Source: Massilia norwichensis (GTDB lineage Bacteria > Pseudomonadota > Gammaproteobacteria > Burkholderiales > Burkholderiaceae_D). Taken from it: a DNA stretch of 64,000 nt. The translations under genes and the position numbers were made by a program. The DNA lies in assembly GCF_024753245.1 (NCBI RefSeq), contig NZ_JANUGX010000002.1, positions 124,001-188,000 of the forward strand. Reading direction: 5' to 3'. Below the pieces are notes generated by a model, which searched no databases, was not told the DNA's origin, and saw nothing but the letters and a program-made list of their open reading frames with translations. Shown piece by piece: positions 7,690 to 16,273 of the stretch; position 1 is the first letter of the stretch; the number at the start of each line of letters is the position of its first letter.

Positions 7690-8595
7690 ATGGTGTTTAC
7701 CCTCTTGACCAGGCACTGGCTGGCACGCCGTCACTATCCCCTGCCCTCCTGGCTGGCCTGCATCGCGCGCAGCCTGCGCGTGCTGTTGTTCCGGCGCGAC
7801 CACCAGCAACTGCTGGCGCTGGACATCCACCGCCGCTACGTGGCGCTGGCACACGACGACGTCTTCCACCACCTGAGCCACCGCCACTACCTGGCGCAAG
7901 GGATGTCCTTGCGCGAGCGCGTGCGCTGCGTGCTGGCCCACTACCGCTTCGAGGAAGAAACCTTCGATGCCGCCTACAAGCGCGCCGTCTACCAGGACGG
8001 CGGCTTGCCGCTGTGGCAGCACGAGGCGAACGGCTGGCGCTTCGAGATCCGGCTGGAGATGGCCGCACGCCTGTGCGCCGAAGGCGACCTGACGATCGCC
8101 GCCAGCGCCAACGGCATCTGCCTGCATCGTTTGTCGTTCAGCTGGGTCGAGGGGGCTTTTGTCGGCCTGGAGACGCCGGTCCTGCCCTTCATCGCGCGCA
8201 ACCAGGGACACCGCGCCGACAGCATCGACGCCTTCGAGGCCTTCGGCCATGCCTTTCCCCACAACTCGCCCAGCTTCTTCTGCTTCGCCGCCCTGCAGGG
8301 CATTGCACAGGCGCTCGGCATGCGGGAGGCCGTGGCCGTGAAGGCCGCCTGGCAAAGCGCCTGGACCCAGGCCGACGCCAGGCACTTCGCGAACGCCTAC
8401 GACGGTTTCTGGGAAGCCCTGGGCGGCGTGCCGATGGCGGGCCGCTGCTGGCGCATCGCGCTGCCGCTGGCGCTCAAGCCGCTGTCGGAGATGCCGTCCA
8501 AGCACCGCAAGCGCGCGGCGCTGCGGCGCGAGCACTGGCAGGCGGTGGGCGAGTCGGCGCGGCGGGCGCTGGCCCCCCACCGCGCCCCTGGCTGA
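7690..8595 (+). CDS. VirK/YbjX (DUF535) family protein
   Basis: A 301-residue protein matching the DUF535 family (VirK of Shigella, YbjX of E. coli) by its LRERVRCVLAHYRFEE region, the central GLCLH-like ANGICLHRLSFSW, and the C-terminal signature MPSKHRKRAALRR. Family members are cytoplasmic or membrane-associated and linked to surface-protein localisation or envelope stress; the biochemical role is not settled. The start has GGAG five bases upstream. It ends three bases before the convergent mksB-like gene. Confidence 0.8.
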   Translation: MVFTLLTRHWLARRHYPLPSWLACIARSLRVLLFRRDHQQLLALDIHRRYVALAHDDVFHHLSHRHYLAQGMSLRERVRCVLAHYRFEEETFDAAYKRAVYQDGGLPLWQHEANGWRFEIRLEMAARLCAEGDLTIAASANGICLHRLSFSWVEGAFVGLETPVLPFIARNQGHRADSIDAFEAFGHAFPHNSPSFFCFAALQGIAQALGMREAVAVKAAWQSAWTQADARHFANAYDGFWEALGGVPMAGRCWRIALPLALKPLSEMPSKHRKRAALRREHWQAVGESARRALAPHRAPG

Positions 8596-8598
8596 CGC

Positions 8599-11430
8599 TC
8601 AGGCCGCCTTCGCGGTCTCTTCGCCCGCCTGGCGGCGCTGCAGCACGAAGATCGGCTGCGCCCACTGCACGTCCTTCTTCTTCTTGCTGGTGATGAGCGT
8701 CAGGTCGGAAGGATCGTAGACGTCGGTGTTGTGGGTCAGCGGCGTCGTCATCAGGTACTGGGCGTCGGTGTTCTTCAGGAACTCGCCGACCAGCTGGATG
8801 TTGCGAATGTCCAGGTGGGCGAAGGGTTCGTCGATGAACACGAAGCCGCCCGAGCCCTCTTCCGACTTGAGCAGGCCAATCAGCAGCACCAGCGACTTCA
8901 TGACCTGCTGGCCGCCCGAGGCTTCGCCGTCGTTCATGCCGATCTGGCCCTTGCCGTCGAACTTGAAGCGCACGTGCAGGCCGGCCTGGGCCAGCTGCAG
9001 GTCGTCGTTCTCCAGACGGACCGGATCGACCGTGACTTCGATGTTGGCCAGCTCGCCCAGCTCGCGGATGTTCTTGGTGTAGGTCTTGATCGTGTAGCGC
9101 AGGCGCTCGATGTAGGCGCCGCGCGCATTGTCGGTGGCCTCGATCGCGCGGTTGTTCTGGTAGCGCCGTTCCTCGGTCTCGTTCTGGCGGTTCGAGAGCT
9201 GGTCGTTCAGGCGCGCGTACTGGTCGATCACGGTCGGATCGTGTTCCCAGTCGGCGCGCGCCAGGGTCTGGTCGAGCGAGCCCACGCGCAGCTTGACCTG
9301 GTGCGTGTTCTGGTGCGCGGCCACCAGCGCGGCGCGCTGCTGCGGCTTCTTCCAGGCCTTCGGCACGTGGCGCCAGCTGCGGCGCAGCTCCAGCAAGGCA
9401 CGCGCGTGGTCGCTGCGCTGCTCGATCTGGCGGCGGTGGTTCAGGCGCATGCCGGCTTCCGCTTCGGACAGCGCCATGCGCGCGTTCTGCCAGACGGTGT
9501 CGGCGCGGGTGCGGGTGACGGTCGCGTTCTTGGTCAGCACCTGCAGCTCGCCCAGGCGCGCGCCGACTTCCAGGCGCTCGGCCTTGAGCGGCTCGATGGC
9601 GCGCAGGGCTTCTTCGAATTCGGCCTGGCGCGCGCTCAGTTCCTTGACCGCGTCGACGCCGGCGATGCGCACGCGCAGTGCCGAGACTTCGGTCGCCAGC
9701 TTGCTGATCGCGAGCGTCAGCGTGTCTTCCTGGGCTTCCAGCGCCGGCAGCGATTTCTGGATCGCTTCCAGGCGCTGGGTCTTGCCGGCCGCGCCAAAGC
9801 GGTAGCGCGAAGGCTCGACGAACAGCGAACGGCCGCCGCGGCGTTCGCGGTGGTAGGCGTCCGGCGTGATCCACTCGTCGGCGTCGGATTTGAAACCGGC
9901 GTCGACCGATTCGACGCGCTCGATGCGCTCGAGCTGGTCGATCAGCCAGCCCGGTGCCTTCGAGCTGAAACGCACCACCGACAGCAGGGTGTCGTCCTTG
10001 ACCACCGGCGCGCTGACGCAATCCGGCACGATGAAGTGGCGATAGCGCTCCTTCTCCGCCAGTTTATAGGCGGCCGGCGCATCCTTGGCCGACTCCAGCA
10101 GCACCACCGAGGCATAGCCGCCGAGCACACCCTCGACCGCGCCCTGCCATTTCGGATCGGTCACTTCGACGATATCCGACAGCATCGCGTGGCGGATGTT
10201 GGCGTCGTTCAGCGCGCGGCGCATCTGGCGCTGCGCTTCCGGTTCCGGCATCGAGCTCTTGCCCTGCAGGGCCGAGATGGTCGACAGCTCGCCGGCGATG
10301 CGCGCCGCCAGGTTGTCGCGCTCGGTCTTCTTCTTGGCCAGTTGGGCTTCTTTCTTTTCCAGCTCGGCCGAGACTTCGGCGATGTCGGCGCCGGCATCGG
10401 CGGCCAGCTTCTGCAGGCGTTCCTTCTGCTCGAGCAGGCTTTCCAGCGGTTTGAGCTTGCGGTTGACTTCCGACAGACGGCCGGCCAGCGTGTTCGCTTC
10501 CTGCTCCAGCTGGACTTCCTGCTGCTGGGCTTCGGTCAGCGCGCGCTGCTGGGCCGCCAGCGCATGGCGCTTCTCGGCCAGCTGGCTGTCGGCCTGCACC
10601 AAAGGCTTCTTCGCTTCGCGCAGGGCGCGGCTGGTCTGCGCCGCTTTTTCGCGCGCCTCGTGGTATTCGAGGCTGGGCAGCACTTCTTCCACCAACGCCT
10701 GACGTTCCTTGTTCAGGTCTTCCCACTGGTGGTAGTTGGCCACGCGCAGCCGCAGGCCCTCGAGGTTGATGCGCGAGGTTTCGAGTTCGGCCTCGAAGCG
10801 CTTCAGCTCCGTCTCGGTGTCGCGCTGGTGGCGCTTGGCTTCGTCGTAGGCGTCCAGCACTTCCTTGTCGCCGAAGACCTGGAACACCAGGTCCAGCAGC
10901 TGGCGCGGCGCGTATTCGCACAGTTTATCGGTCTCGCCCTGCTCCAGCGCCAGCACCTTGGACATCGCCGGCGACAGGCCGGCCGAAGCCAGGCGCTTGC
11001 GGTAGTTTTCCACGCCCAGCCAGTCGCTCGCTTCGGTGACTTCCTCGATCTCGACGTTCCCGGGGCGCATCAGGTACTGGCGCTTCCAGTCGCCGCCGTT
11101 CTTCTGCACCTGGCAGAACAGCGTCACTTCGTCGTCGCTGAAGAAGCCGCTGTGGCGGAACGGACGGTTCGACAGCTGGCGGCCGGCCGGCTTGTTGTCG
11201 ACCACGGCGCGGATCCAGGCGCTCTGCTGGCCCGAGTGGCGCGCATAGTGCTTATAGGTCCGGCCCATCGAGCAATCGAGGCCGAACAGGGTGCGCAGGG
11301 CGTCGAGCAGCGTGGTCTTGCCGGAGCCGTTCTGGCCGGCGATGGTGATGATCTTGGCGTCCAGTGGAATGTTCTTGATCCGCTGCCAGTAGTCCCAGTG
11401 GACCAGCTCGAGAGATTTAATGTGGAACAT
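8599..11430 (-). CDS. mksB: MksB-like SMC ATPase of a condensin-type complex
   Basis: A 943-residue SMC-family protein. The head halves lie at the ends: Walker A GQNGSGKT at 32-39, ABC signature EASGGQQ at 836-842, Walker B FVFIDE at 863-868, followed by AHLD. Between them are two long coiled coils (rich in Glu, Lys, Gln and Ala) around a globular hinge at about 420-560. This is the layout of MukB/MksB/JetC. Its ATG is five bases from the end of mksE and its CAGGAG site lies inside mksE, so translation should be coupled. Expected role: DNA loop extrusion or chromosome condensation with MksE and MksF. Naming as Mks rather than Jet rests on the absence of a nuclease gene nearby. Confidence 0.8.
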   Translation of the reverse strand: MFHIKSLELVHWDYWQRIKNIPLDAKIITIAGQNGSGKTTLLDALRTLFGLDCSMGRTYKHYARHSGQQSAWIRAVVDNKPAGRQLSNRPFRHSGFFSDDEVTLFCQVQKNGGDWKRQYLMRPGNVEIEEVTEASDWLGVENYRKRLASAGLSPAMSKVLALEQGETDKLCEYAPRQLLDLVFQVFGDKEVLDAYDEAKRHQRDTETELKRFEAELETSRINLEGLRLRVANYHQWEDLNKERQALVEEVLPSLEYHEAREKAAQTSRALREAKKPLVQADSQLAEKRHALAAQQRALTEAQQQEVQLEQEANTLAGRLSEVNRKLKPLESLLEQKERLQKLAADAGADIAEVSAELEKKEAQLAKKKTERDNLAARIAGELSTISALQGKSSMPEPEAQRQMRRALNDANIRHAMLSDIVEVTDPKWQGAVEGVLGGYASVVLLESAKDAPAAYKLAEKERYRHFIVPDCVSAPVVKDDTLLSVVRFSSKAPGWLIDQLERIERVESVDAGFKSDADEWITPDAYHRERRGGRSLFVEPSRYRFGAAGKTQRLEAIQKSLPALEAQEDTLTLAISKLATEVSALRVRIAGVDAVKELSARQAEFEEALRAIEPLKAERLEVGARLGELQVLTKNATVTRTRADTVWQNARMALSEAEAGMRLNHRRQIEQRSDHARALLELRRSWRHVPKAWKKPQQRAALVAAHQNTHQVKLRVGSLDQTLARADWEHDPTVIDQYARLNDQLSNRQNETEERRYQNNRAIEATDNARGAYIERLRYTIKTYTKNIRELGELANIEVTVDPVRLENDDLQLAQAGLHVRFKFDGKGQIGMNDGEASGGQQVMKSLVLLIGLLKSEEGSGGFVFIDEPFAHLDIRNIQLVGEFLKNTDAQYLMTTPLTHNTDVYDPSDLTLITSKKKKDVQWAQPIFVLQRRQAGEETAKAA

Positions 11431-11435
11431 GCGCT

Positions 11436-12170
11436 TTACTCCTGGGATTCGGGGGCGGCTTCAGCGGGTGCTTCGACCGGTGCTTCGGCCACGGCGGGCT
11501 CCGCATCGTTGGCCGCTTCGCTGACGACGCGGCGCACCGCGGCGATCGGCGCGCGCTTGAACACCTCGGCCAGGGCGCCGTTGATGATGCGCTCCTTCAG
11601 CAGGTCGGTGTCCATCAGCAGGTCGAGCAGCGGGCCTTCCAGGATCACGTCGCCGCGGCGCTCGATGAAGCCGAGCTTGGACAGCTGGCCCAGGTTCATG
11701 TCCATGCGGGTCTTCTTGCCCAGCTTGTCGCCGAAGTCGGCCAGCAGCGCGGTGTAGGAGATGCCGATCGAGGTGTCTTCGGCGCGCGGAATCGGGTTGT
11801 CCTTGTCGAACATGTCCGACTGGTCGACGTCGATCGCCTGGTGGGTTTCCTGGCGCTGGCGCTTGGGCAGGATGATCTGCGCCCACAGCACCACCAGCAG
11901 CGCCACGCCGTCGCGCGTGAGGCCGAAGTTATTGTTCTGCCAGATGTCCTTGGCACCGAAGATCTTCGGCTCGACGTTGCGGTGCAGGGCCAGCGTGACG
12001 TGGTCGGCATAGACGTTGTCGATCAGCTTCAGGCCGGATTCCAGCAGGCGCTTGTCGATCTCGGCGCGGAAGGTGTCGTCGGACAGCGCCCGCTTGACCA
12101 TCTTGTCGTCGCGGCGCAGGGTCTGGTGCGTGAGCAGGCGCGCGATCAGGATCTGTGCGTCATCATTCAT
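11436..12170 (-). CDS. mksE: MksE/JetB-like kite subunit (winged-helix)
   Basis: A 244-residue protein in the middle of the SMC operon. Its position, size and sequence (FGLTRDGVALLVVLWAQI, then a mixed helix-strand region ending GFIERRGDVILEGPLLD) fit the kite subunit of Muk/Mks/Jet complexes (DUF4194-like), built of tandem winged helices that bind the kleisin. The last ~30 residues are a disordered Ala/Pro/Glu tail. Its start overlaps the end of mksF by 8 bp and mksB follows after 5 bp. Assignment is mainly from operon context plus fold-type appearance, so the exact subfamily is uncertain. Confidence 0.7.
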   Translation of the reverse strand: MNDDAQILIARLLTHQTLRRDDKMVKRALSDDTFRAEIDKRLLESGLKLIDNVYADHVTLALHRNVEPKIFGAKDIWQNNNFGLTRDGVALLVVLWAQIILPKRQRQETHQAIDVDQSDMFDKDNPIPRAEDTSIGISYTALLADFGDKLGKKTRMDMNLGQLSKLGFIERRGDVILEGPLLDLLMDTDLLKERIINGALAEVFKRAPIAAVRRVVSEAANDAEPAVAEAPVEAPAEAAPESQE

Positions 12171-13545
12171 CGTTGCTGTCCAAATCTAATTCAATGTCTT
12201 CGATGCGGGAGAGGGTGGCGCGCGACATCGCCATCACATGCGGATCGTCCAGCTGGACCATTTCGTCCTCGGACGAGAAGGCCACCGGCAGGCGCGCCAG
12301 TTCGGCGGTCGGGCCCTGCAGGCTGGCCTCGGCGGGGTCGCCCAGCAGCGGCAGCAGCGAGGCGCGGTAGGACGCCACCGCGAAGCTGGCCGGCAGCAGC
12401 GAATCCTGGATCGCCACCGTCTTCGGCGCGCCCTCGGCCACAGCGGGGAAGTTGTCGAGGTTGGCGAAGTCCGCCAGGCGCTTGATCCAGTCGTCGAGTT
12501 CCGCCTGCATCGCCGGGTTGTCGTTGATGGTCAGCGGCGCGTCTTCGCCGCTCGGCAGGCCGCCCGGGGCGACGTTGACCGCACGCTCCGCCAGCAGCTC
12601 GGTCTCGGCGACGTCGATCATCTCGGCCGGCGTGACGAACAGCGGCAGCACCGGCCGCTCGATCGCGCCTTCGGCCAGGCCGGCAAGGTCGTCGTGCGCC
12701 AGCAGCCAGCGCTTGATGTCGGTGGTCGACAGGCCGGACTGGCCCAGGTGCACGCGCTGGCGCTCGATCTGGTTCAGGGCGCGCGAGAACATGCCCTGCA
12801 TGTTCAGCAGCGAGGACTGGGCGCGGCCGATCGCCTGCGCCGCCTTGTGGGTCGCGGAATCCGCGCGCTCGTCGGAGGTGATCGCGCGCAGGATCGCCGA
12901 GCCCTTCTCGACCCAGTCGCATGCCATGTGCCACTTCGCCTGCGAGGCGCGCAGGCGGAACTCGGAACCGGAGGCGATGGCGTCGCGGAATTCCTCGTGC
13001 AGCTCGACCAGGCGGCCCAGCAGGTGCTTGAGCTGCTCGACCGTGACGCCGCCCACCGCCTGCGCACCGGCCACCTGCGACAGCAGGAAGCCCATCTCGG
13101 CTTCGTCTTCTTCCGGACGGCCCAACGCCAGCAGCGTGTCGAGCGCGGCCAGCACGTTCCTCGCCAGCGGCGTGATGCGGTACACGGCCGCCGGGTTGTC
13201 CCAGGCCAGCAGGCCGTGCGAACGCAGGCGGCCCAGCACCGTCTCCAGGCTCTCCGGAATCATGTAGGCGAACTTGGTGTTGATGTCGGCGCGCGAAAAA
13301 GCCGATTCGCCGGTTTCGGCGGCCAGCTCGCGCAGCACCAGCAGACGCACGATCACGCCGTCCTGCGAACCGTGGAACAGGGCGGTGAACGCCTGCAGCA
13401 TGGGCTGGGCGCGCTTGAGGTGATAGACCTGCTCGATCTCGTCCGGCGCCACTCCCTCGTGGAAGTGGGCCTGCAGCGGATCGATGTCTTCTTGCGCTAT
13501 GGAGTGGAGGTCGGCGGCGGCGGCGCCTGCCAGGTTGTCGATCAT
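12163..13545 (-). CDS. mksF: MksF/JetA-like kleisin subunit
   Basis: A 460-residue acidic, mostly helical protein, first gene of the SMC operon. I place the start at 13545 (MIDNLAGAAAADLHS). A longer frame reaches 13656, but its extra residues look like non-coding translation (Pro/Arg-rich). No strong ribosome site is visible at either. The N-terminal third (SRADINTKFAYMIPESLETVLGRL) has winged-helix character, the middle is helical, and the acidic tail (EDIELDLDSNDE) could contact the SMC head. Kleisins of this type bridge the two SMC heads. Family assignment is by operon order and size; JetA/DUF3375 and MksF are close alternatives. Confidence 0.7.
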   Translation of the reverse strand: MIDNLAGAAAADLHSIAQEDIDPLQAHFHEGVAPDEIEQVYHLKRAQPMLQAFTALFHGSQDGVIVRLLVLRELAAETGESAFSRADINTKFAYMIPESLETVLGRLRSHGLLAWDNPAAVYRITPLARNVLAALDTLLALGRPEEDEAEMGFLLSQVAGAQAVGGVTVEQLKHLLGRLVELHEEFRDAIASGSEFRLRASQAKWHMACDWVEKGSAILRAITSDERADSATHKAAQAIGRAQSSLLNMQGMFSRALNQIERQRVHLGQSGLSTTDIKRWLLAHDDLAGLAEGAIERPVLPLFVTPAEMIDVAETELLAERAVNVAPGGLPSGEDAPLTINDNPAMQAELDDWIKRLADFANLDNFPAVAEGAPKTVAIQDSLLPASFAVASYRASLLPLLGDPAEASLQGPTAELARLPVAFSSEDEMVQLDDPHVMAMSRATLSRIEDIELDLDSNDE

Positions 13546-13677
13546 CGTAAGGCTTACCAGTTGCCGGTTTTCTAACGCTCGCGGCGGCCAGGGCGGCGGG
13601 CGCGGGGGCGTCAGTATAACAGTTAAGGTCAGGCAACTAATAAATGCGGGCTGCACATCTGGCTAATAAGCAACAAT

Positions 13678-13700
13678 ATTTGTGACGCCCAGTCACAAAT
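13678..13700. promoter_or_regulatory. Perfect 9-bp inverted repeat in the mksF upstream gap
   Basis: ATTTGTGAC and GTCACAAAT are exact inverted repeats around GCCCA. The element lies between the divergent mksF (start 13545) and the secreted-protein gene (start 13785), where an operator is plausible. A near copy of the whole 25-base string occurs inside the MocR gene at 29414-29438, so a dispersed repeat is an alternative. Confidence 0.4.
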
Positions 13701-13784
13701 CCCCGCTCAGCCGCGCGCCCTTCCTTTTTCTGTCGCCGGATAATGGATCTTGCGATATTTACATCAAATAAGAGGAGGAATGCC

Positions 13785-14219
13785 ATGCACCGGACACTCG
13801 TGAATGCGGCCCTGGCACTGGCCTTGACGGCCGGCCTGAGCCCCGCCGTTTTCGCTGCCCAGCCGAAAGAACAGAACGGCGTCGCATACATCAACGGCGG
13901 CGTCGGCCAGGACGAACAGAACGCGATGCGCGCCCTGAAGGCCGATTACAACCTGCAGCTGACCTTCGCCACCAAGCAGACCGGCGCCTACCGCTCCGAC
14001 GTCCAGCTCGACATCGCCGACGCCAAGGGCGCCAGCGTGCTGAGCGTGGCAAATACCGGTCCGATGTTCTTCGCCAAGCTGCCGCCGGGGACTTACCGCA
14101 TCAGCGCGGCGGCCGAGGGCAAGACCTTCAAGCGCACGGTCAAGCTGGGCAATGGCGCCAAGGAGATGACCCTGCACTGGGAGAATGACTCGCCGGACGA
14201 TCCGGGTGTGCAGGAGTAG
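13785..14219 (+). CDS. Small secreted protein with carboxypeptidase-regulatory-like fold
   Basis: A 144-residue protein with a clear signal peptide (MHRTLVNAALALALTAGLSP to AVFAA). The start at 13785 is set by AGGAGG seven bases upstream. The mature part has TGAYRSDVQLDIADAKGASVL, then FFAKLPPGTYRISAAAEGKTF. The LPPGTYRI pattern is typical of transthyretin/carboxypeptidase-regulatory-like beta-sandwich domains, which often bind carbohydrate or stabilise partners. No catalytic residues are seen. It is divergent from mksF across a 239-bp gap. The ligand and role are unknown. Confidence 0.75.
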   Translation: MHRTLVNAALALALTAGLSPAVFAAQPKEQNGVAYINGGVGQDEQNAMRALKADYNLQLTFATKQTGAYRSDVQLDIADAKGASVLSVANTGPMFFAKLPPGTYRISAAAEGKTFKRTVKLGNGAKEMTLHWENDSPDDPGVQE

Positions 14220-14225
14220 CCGAAC

Positions 14226-14254
14226 TTGGATTCCCGCCTCCGCGGGAATGACGG
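14226..14254. repeat. REP-like hairpin, single copy (CCCGCnnnGCGGG family)
   Basis: TTGGATTCCCGCCTCCGCGG continuing GAATGACGG forms a hairpin TTCCCGC/GCGGGAA. It belongs to the same family as the right-hand halves of the paired elements at 45111-45196 and 61431-61521. It sits exactly between the convergent stop codons of the secreted-protein and DUF3108 genes, so it may also help terminate both. Confidence 0.6.
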
Positions 14255-15031
14255 TTAGCGCTTGGTGATCTTTTCCAGCGTCTGCTCGACGAAGTCGCGC
14301 TCATTGTCGACGAAGCGCAGCTTGACCGGGTACCAGTCCAGCGAAGGCGCCAGCCAGATGTCGAGGGTCTGGTCCTTCGAGCCCGGCGGCGGTTCGCGCA
14401 GCACGTGGATGGTGTCGACGGTGCCGATGGCGGCACCGGCCGTCACCTTTTCGCGGCCGATCACGCGGAAGGTCCAGGGGTCGGCGTCGTGCGGGCCGAC
14501 CACGAAGAAATCCCATTCCGAGCCCGGCTTGAACTTGTCCTTGCCGGCGCGTGCCAGCCCGACCAGCTGCCAGGAAATCGACACCCGGTCCTGCTCGCCG
14601 CCCTTGATCGGGTAGCTCTTCTTGCCGTCGCTGAAGGCGATGGTCTTGGCTTCGCGGTCGAAGTTCGCTGTGACCGGGTCCTTGCGGAAGCGCTTGTCGT
14701 AGTACTCGTTCGGGGCCAGGCCGTAGCTGTCGATCGTGCCCTGGCTGCGGTTCTCGGTCAGCTTGCCCAGCAGGGCCACGCGCGACTCGGTGTTGATCGT
14801 GTACTTGCCGTCGCCCTGGCGCCAGCTCAGGGTGGCGTCGCCGTTCAGGGTGAAGCCGCGCTGCTTGGCGCTGATCGAGTAGGCCAGATCGGCCGAAGGC
14901 GGCAGGTTGAAGGGGCGCAGCTGCGACGGGTGCTCGTCCGCCGCCGCCGCGGGTGCCGCCATCGGTGCCGCCATCGCCGCCAGCAGGGTGCTCAGACCCG
15001 CAGCGCCGGCCAGTTTCCACATCTTGTTCAT
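14255..15031 (-). CDS. DUF3108 periplasmic protein, short copy
   Basis: A 258-residue protein with an N-terminal signal peptide (MNKMWKLAGAAGLSTLLAAM, then an Ala/Pro-rich stretch). The mature part is a DUF3108 domain: YSISAKQRGFTLNGDATLSW, repeated W-rich beta strands, EWDFFVVGPHDADPWTF, and the closing DIWLAPSLDWYPVKLRF. DUF3108 proteins are periplasmic and of unknown function. The longer DUF3108 gene starts upstream at 16202 and ends one base before this gene, so the two are one operon and arose by duplication: compare DIWLAPSLDWYPVKLRF with DLWLAPDYGWMPVQIR in the neighbour. Confidence 0.8.
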   Translation of the reverse strand: MNKMWKLAGAAGLSTLLAAMAAPMAAPAAAADEHPSQLRPFNLPPSADLAYSISAKQRGFTLNGDATLSWRQGDGKYTINTESRVALLGKLTENRSQGTIDSYGLAPNEYYDKRFRKDPVTANFDREAKTIAFSDGKKSYPIKGGEQDRVSISWQLVGLARAGKDKFKPGSEWDFFVVGPHDADPWTFRVIGREKVTAGAAIGTVDTIHVLREPPPGSKDQTLDIWLAPSLDWYPVKLRFVDNERDFVEQTLEKITKR

Positions 15032-15032
15032 A

Positions 15033-16202
15033 TCAGCTTCCTGAATTCTTCATTACGATATTGTTCACGGTCTGGGTCGTCACTGCCCCGCTCGCCTCCA
15101 GGTTGCGGATCTGCACCGGCATCCAGCCGTAGTCGGGCGCCAGCCACAGGTCCAGGCGCGAGTTGTACGAGCCGGGCTTGGGCGGACGCGCCAGGTGCCA
15201 GGTGGCGATCTTGCCCATGGCCGTGTCGATTTGTTCCTGGCCCAGCACCACGAAGCTGAAAACGCTGGCATCGCGGTCTTCGCCGACAAGGATGTCGATA
15301 TTGCCCGACAACTGCTGCGGATCGCCGCGCGCGATCGCCGTCAGCTGCAGCGGCAGGCTGGCCTTGTCCTGGGCACCCCACACCAGCGGGTAAGTCGCTT
15401 GCGAGGCCGAAAAACTGAGCCGGCCATCCTTGCGGTTGAAGTGGGTGGCCGTCATCGAACGCCCGCGCCGCTTTTCCGTCATCAGGCTCGGCATGAAACC
15501 TTCGTCGCCGACCGTGCCTTCGCTGGTCACCGTCAGCAGGTTCACGTGCGCGAACACGACCGTGATGCCGGCTTCGACGCGGATCTTGTACGAGGTCGGC
15601 GTCAGCGTCCACGACAGCAGCGCATCGCCGCTCCAGCGCGTGCCGTTGGCATCGGTACGGGCGACGTCGAGCTTGATGTCGGCGGCGGGCGGCAGGTCGA
15701 CCTTGTAGCGGCGCGCTTCGACGGCGGGCTTGGCCTCGGGCTTAATCGCGGGTTCCGCAGCCTGCTGCGCCTGCGCCTGCGCGCCGGTCTGGGACGATTG
15801 TACGTCGGCCGCGGCAATGGCGGCGCGCCCCTGCCCGGCAGCCTCGGTCCCTGCCGGGGCGGGCCCGGCTTCGGGTGTAAGGGCGCCCTCGCCGGCGCCA
15901 TCGGCTACCGGGCCGTCCGGCTCCGCCTGTGCCAGCTCCACCGGTTCCGGCGGCAGCTGCGGCAAGGGCGGCGGCGCAAGTCGAGGCTGCGGCAAGGGTA
16001 CCGGTTGCGCCGGCGCGACCGGCTGCGGTTCGGGCGTCCTCAGCAGCCGTGCTTCCAGCGGTGGGACCTCGCCCTGCGCAGGCGCCTCGCGCGGCTTGCC
16101 GAGCTGGCTGCTGAACCAGTCCAGCACGAGCAGGTGCAGCAGGACCGTGAGCGCACCCAGCACGATTTTCCGGCGGCGATTCGAGGCGATAGCGGGGCTC
16201 AT
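15033..16202 (-). CDS. DUF3108 protein with membrane anchor and proline-rich linker
   Basis: A 389-residue protein. After a basic start (NRRRK) comes one transmembrane helix (IVLGALTVLLHLLVLDWF, about 13-30). A long Pro/Ala/Glu-rich linker (about 35-165) follows, then a DUF3108 domain to the C-terminus. The anchor-plus-rigid-linker plan resembles TonB-type proteins that reach across the periplasm. The C-terminal domain is paralogous to the neighbouring 258-residue DUF3108 protein that follows after one base. It is divergent from phaM, with only 71 bp between. Function unknown; a bridging envelope role is inference from architecture. Confidence 0.8.
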   Translation of the reverse strand: MSPAIASNRRRKIVLGALTVLLHLLVLDWFSSQLGKPREAPAQGEVPPLEARLLRTPEPQPVAPAQPVPLPQPRLAPPPLPQLPPEPVELAQAEPDGPVADGAGEGALTPEAGPAPAGTEAAGQGRAAIAAADVQSSQTGAQAQAQQAAEPAIKPEAKPAVEARRYKVDLPPAADIKLDVARTDANGTRWSGDALLSWTLTPTSYKIRVEAGITVVFAHVNLLTVTSEGTVGDEGFMPSLMTEKRRGRSMTATHFNRKDGRLSFSASQATYPLVWGAQDKASLPLQLTAIARGDPQQLSGNIDILVGEDRDASVFSFVVLGQEQIDTAMGKIATWHLARPPKPGSYNSRLDLWLAPDYGWMPVQIRNLEASGAVTTQTVNNIVMKNSGS

Positions 16203-16273
16203 CCGGCTAGTGTACCGTCTATGAGGGCCATGCGTTATCTGTTAGCCTTGTGTGAGACCGACAACAGGAGACC

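Noticed and set aside
8731..11757. A 1008-residue open frame on the plus strand opposite mksB
   Set aside because: High-GC antisense shadow: the minus strand encodes a protein with all SMC motifs and coupled translation, while the plus frame is low-complexity (Ala, Gln, Arg, Val, His-rich) without motifs or a ribosome site.
8599..13545. Calling the SMC operon a Wadjet defence system
   Set aside because: No JetD-like nuclease gene on either side and no other defence or mobile genes nearby; the Mks-type reading is simpler.
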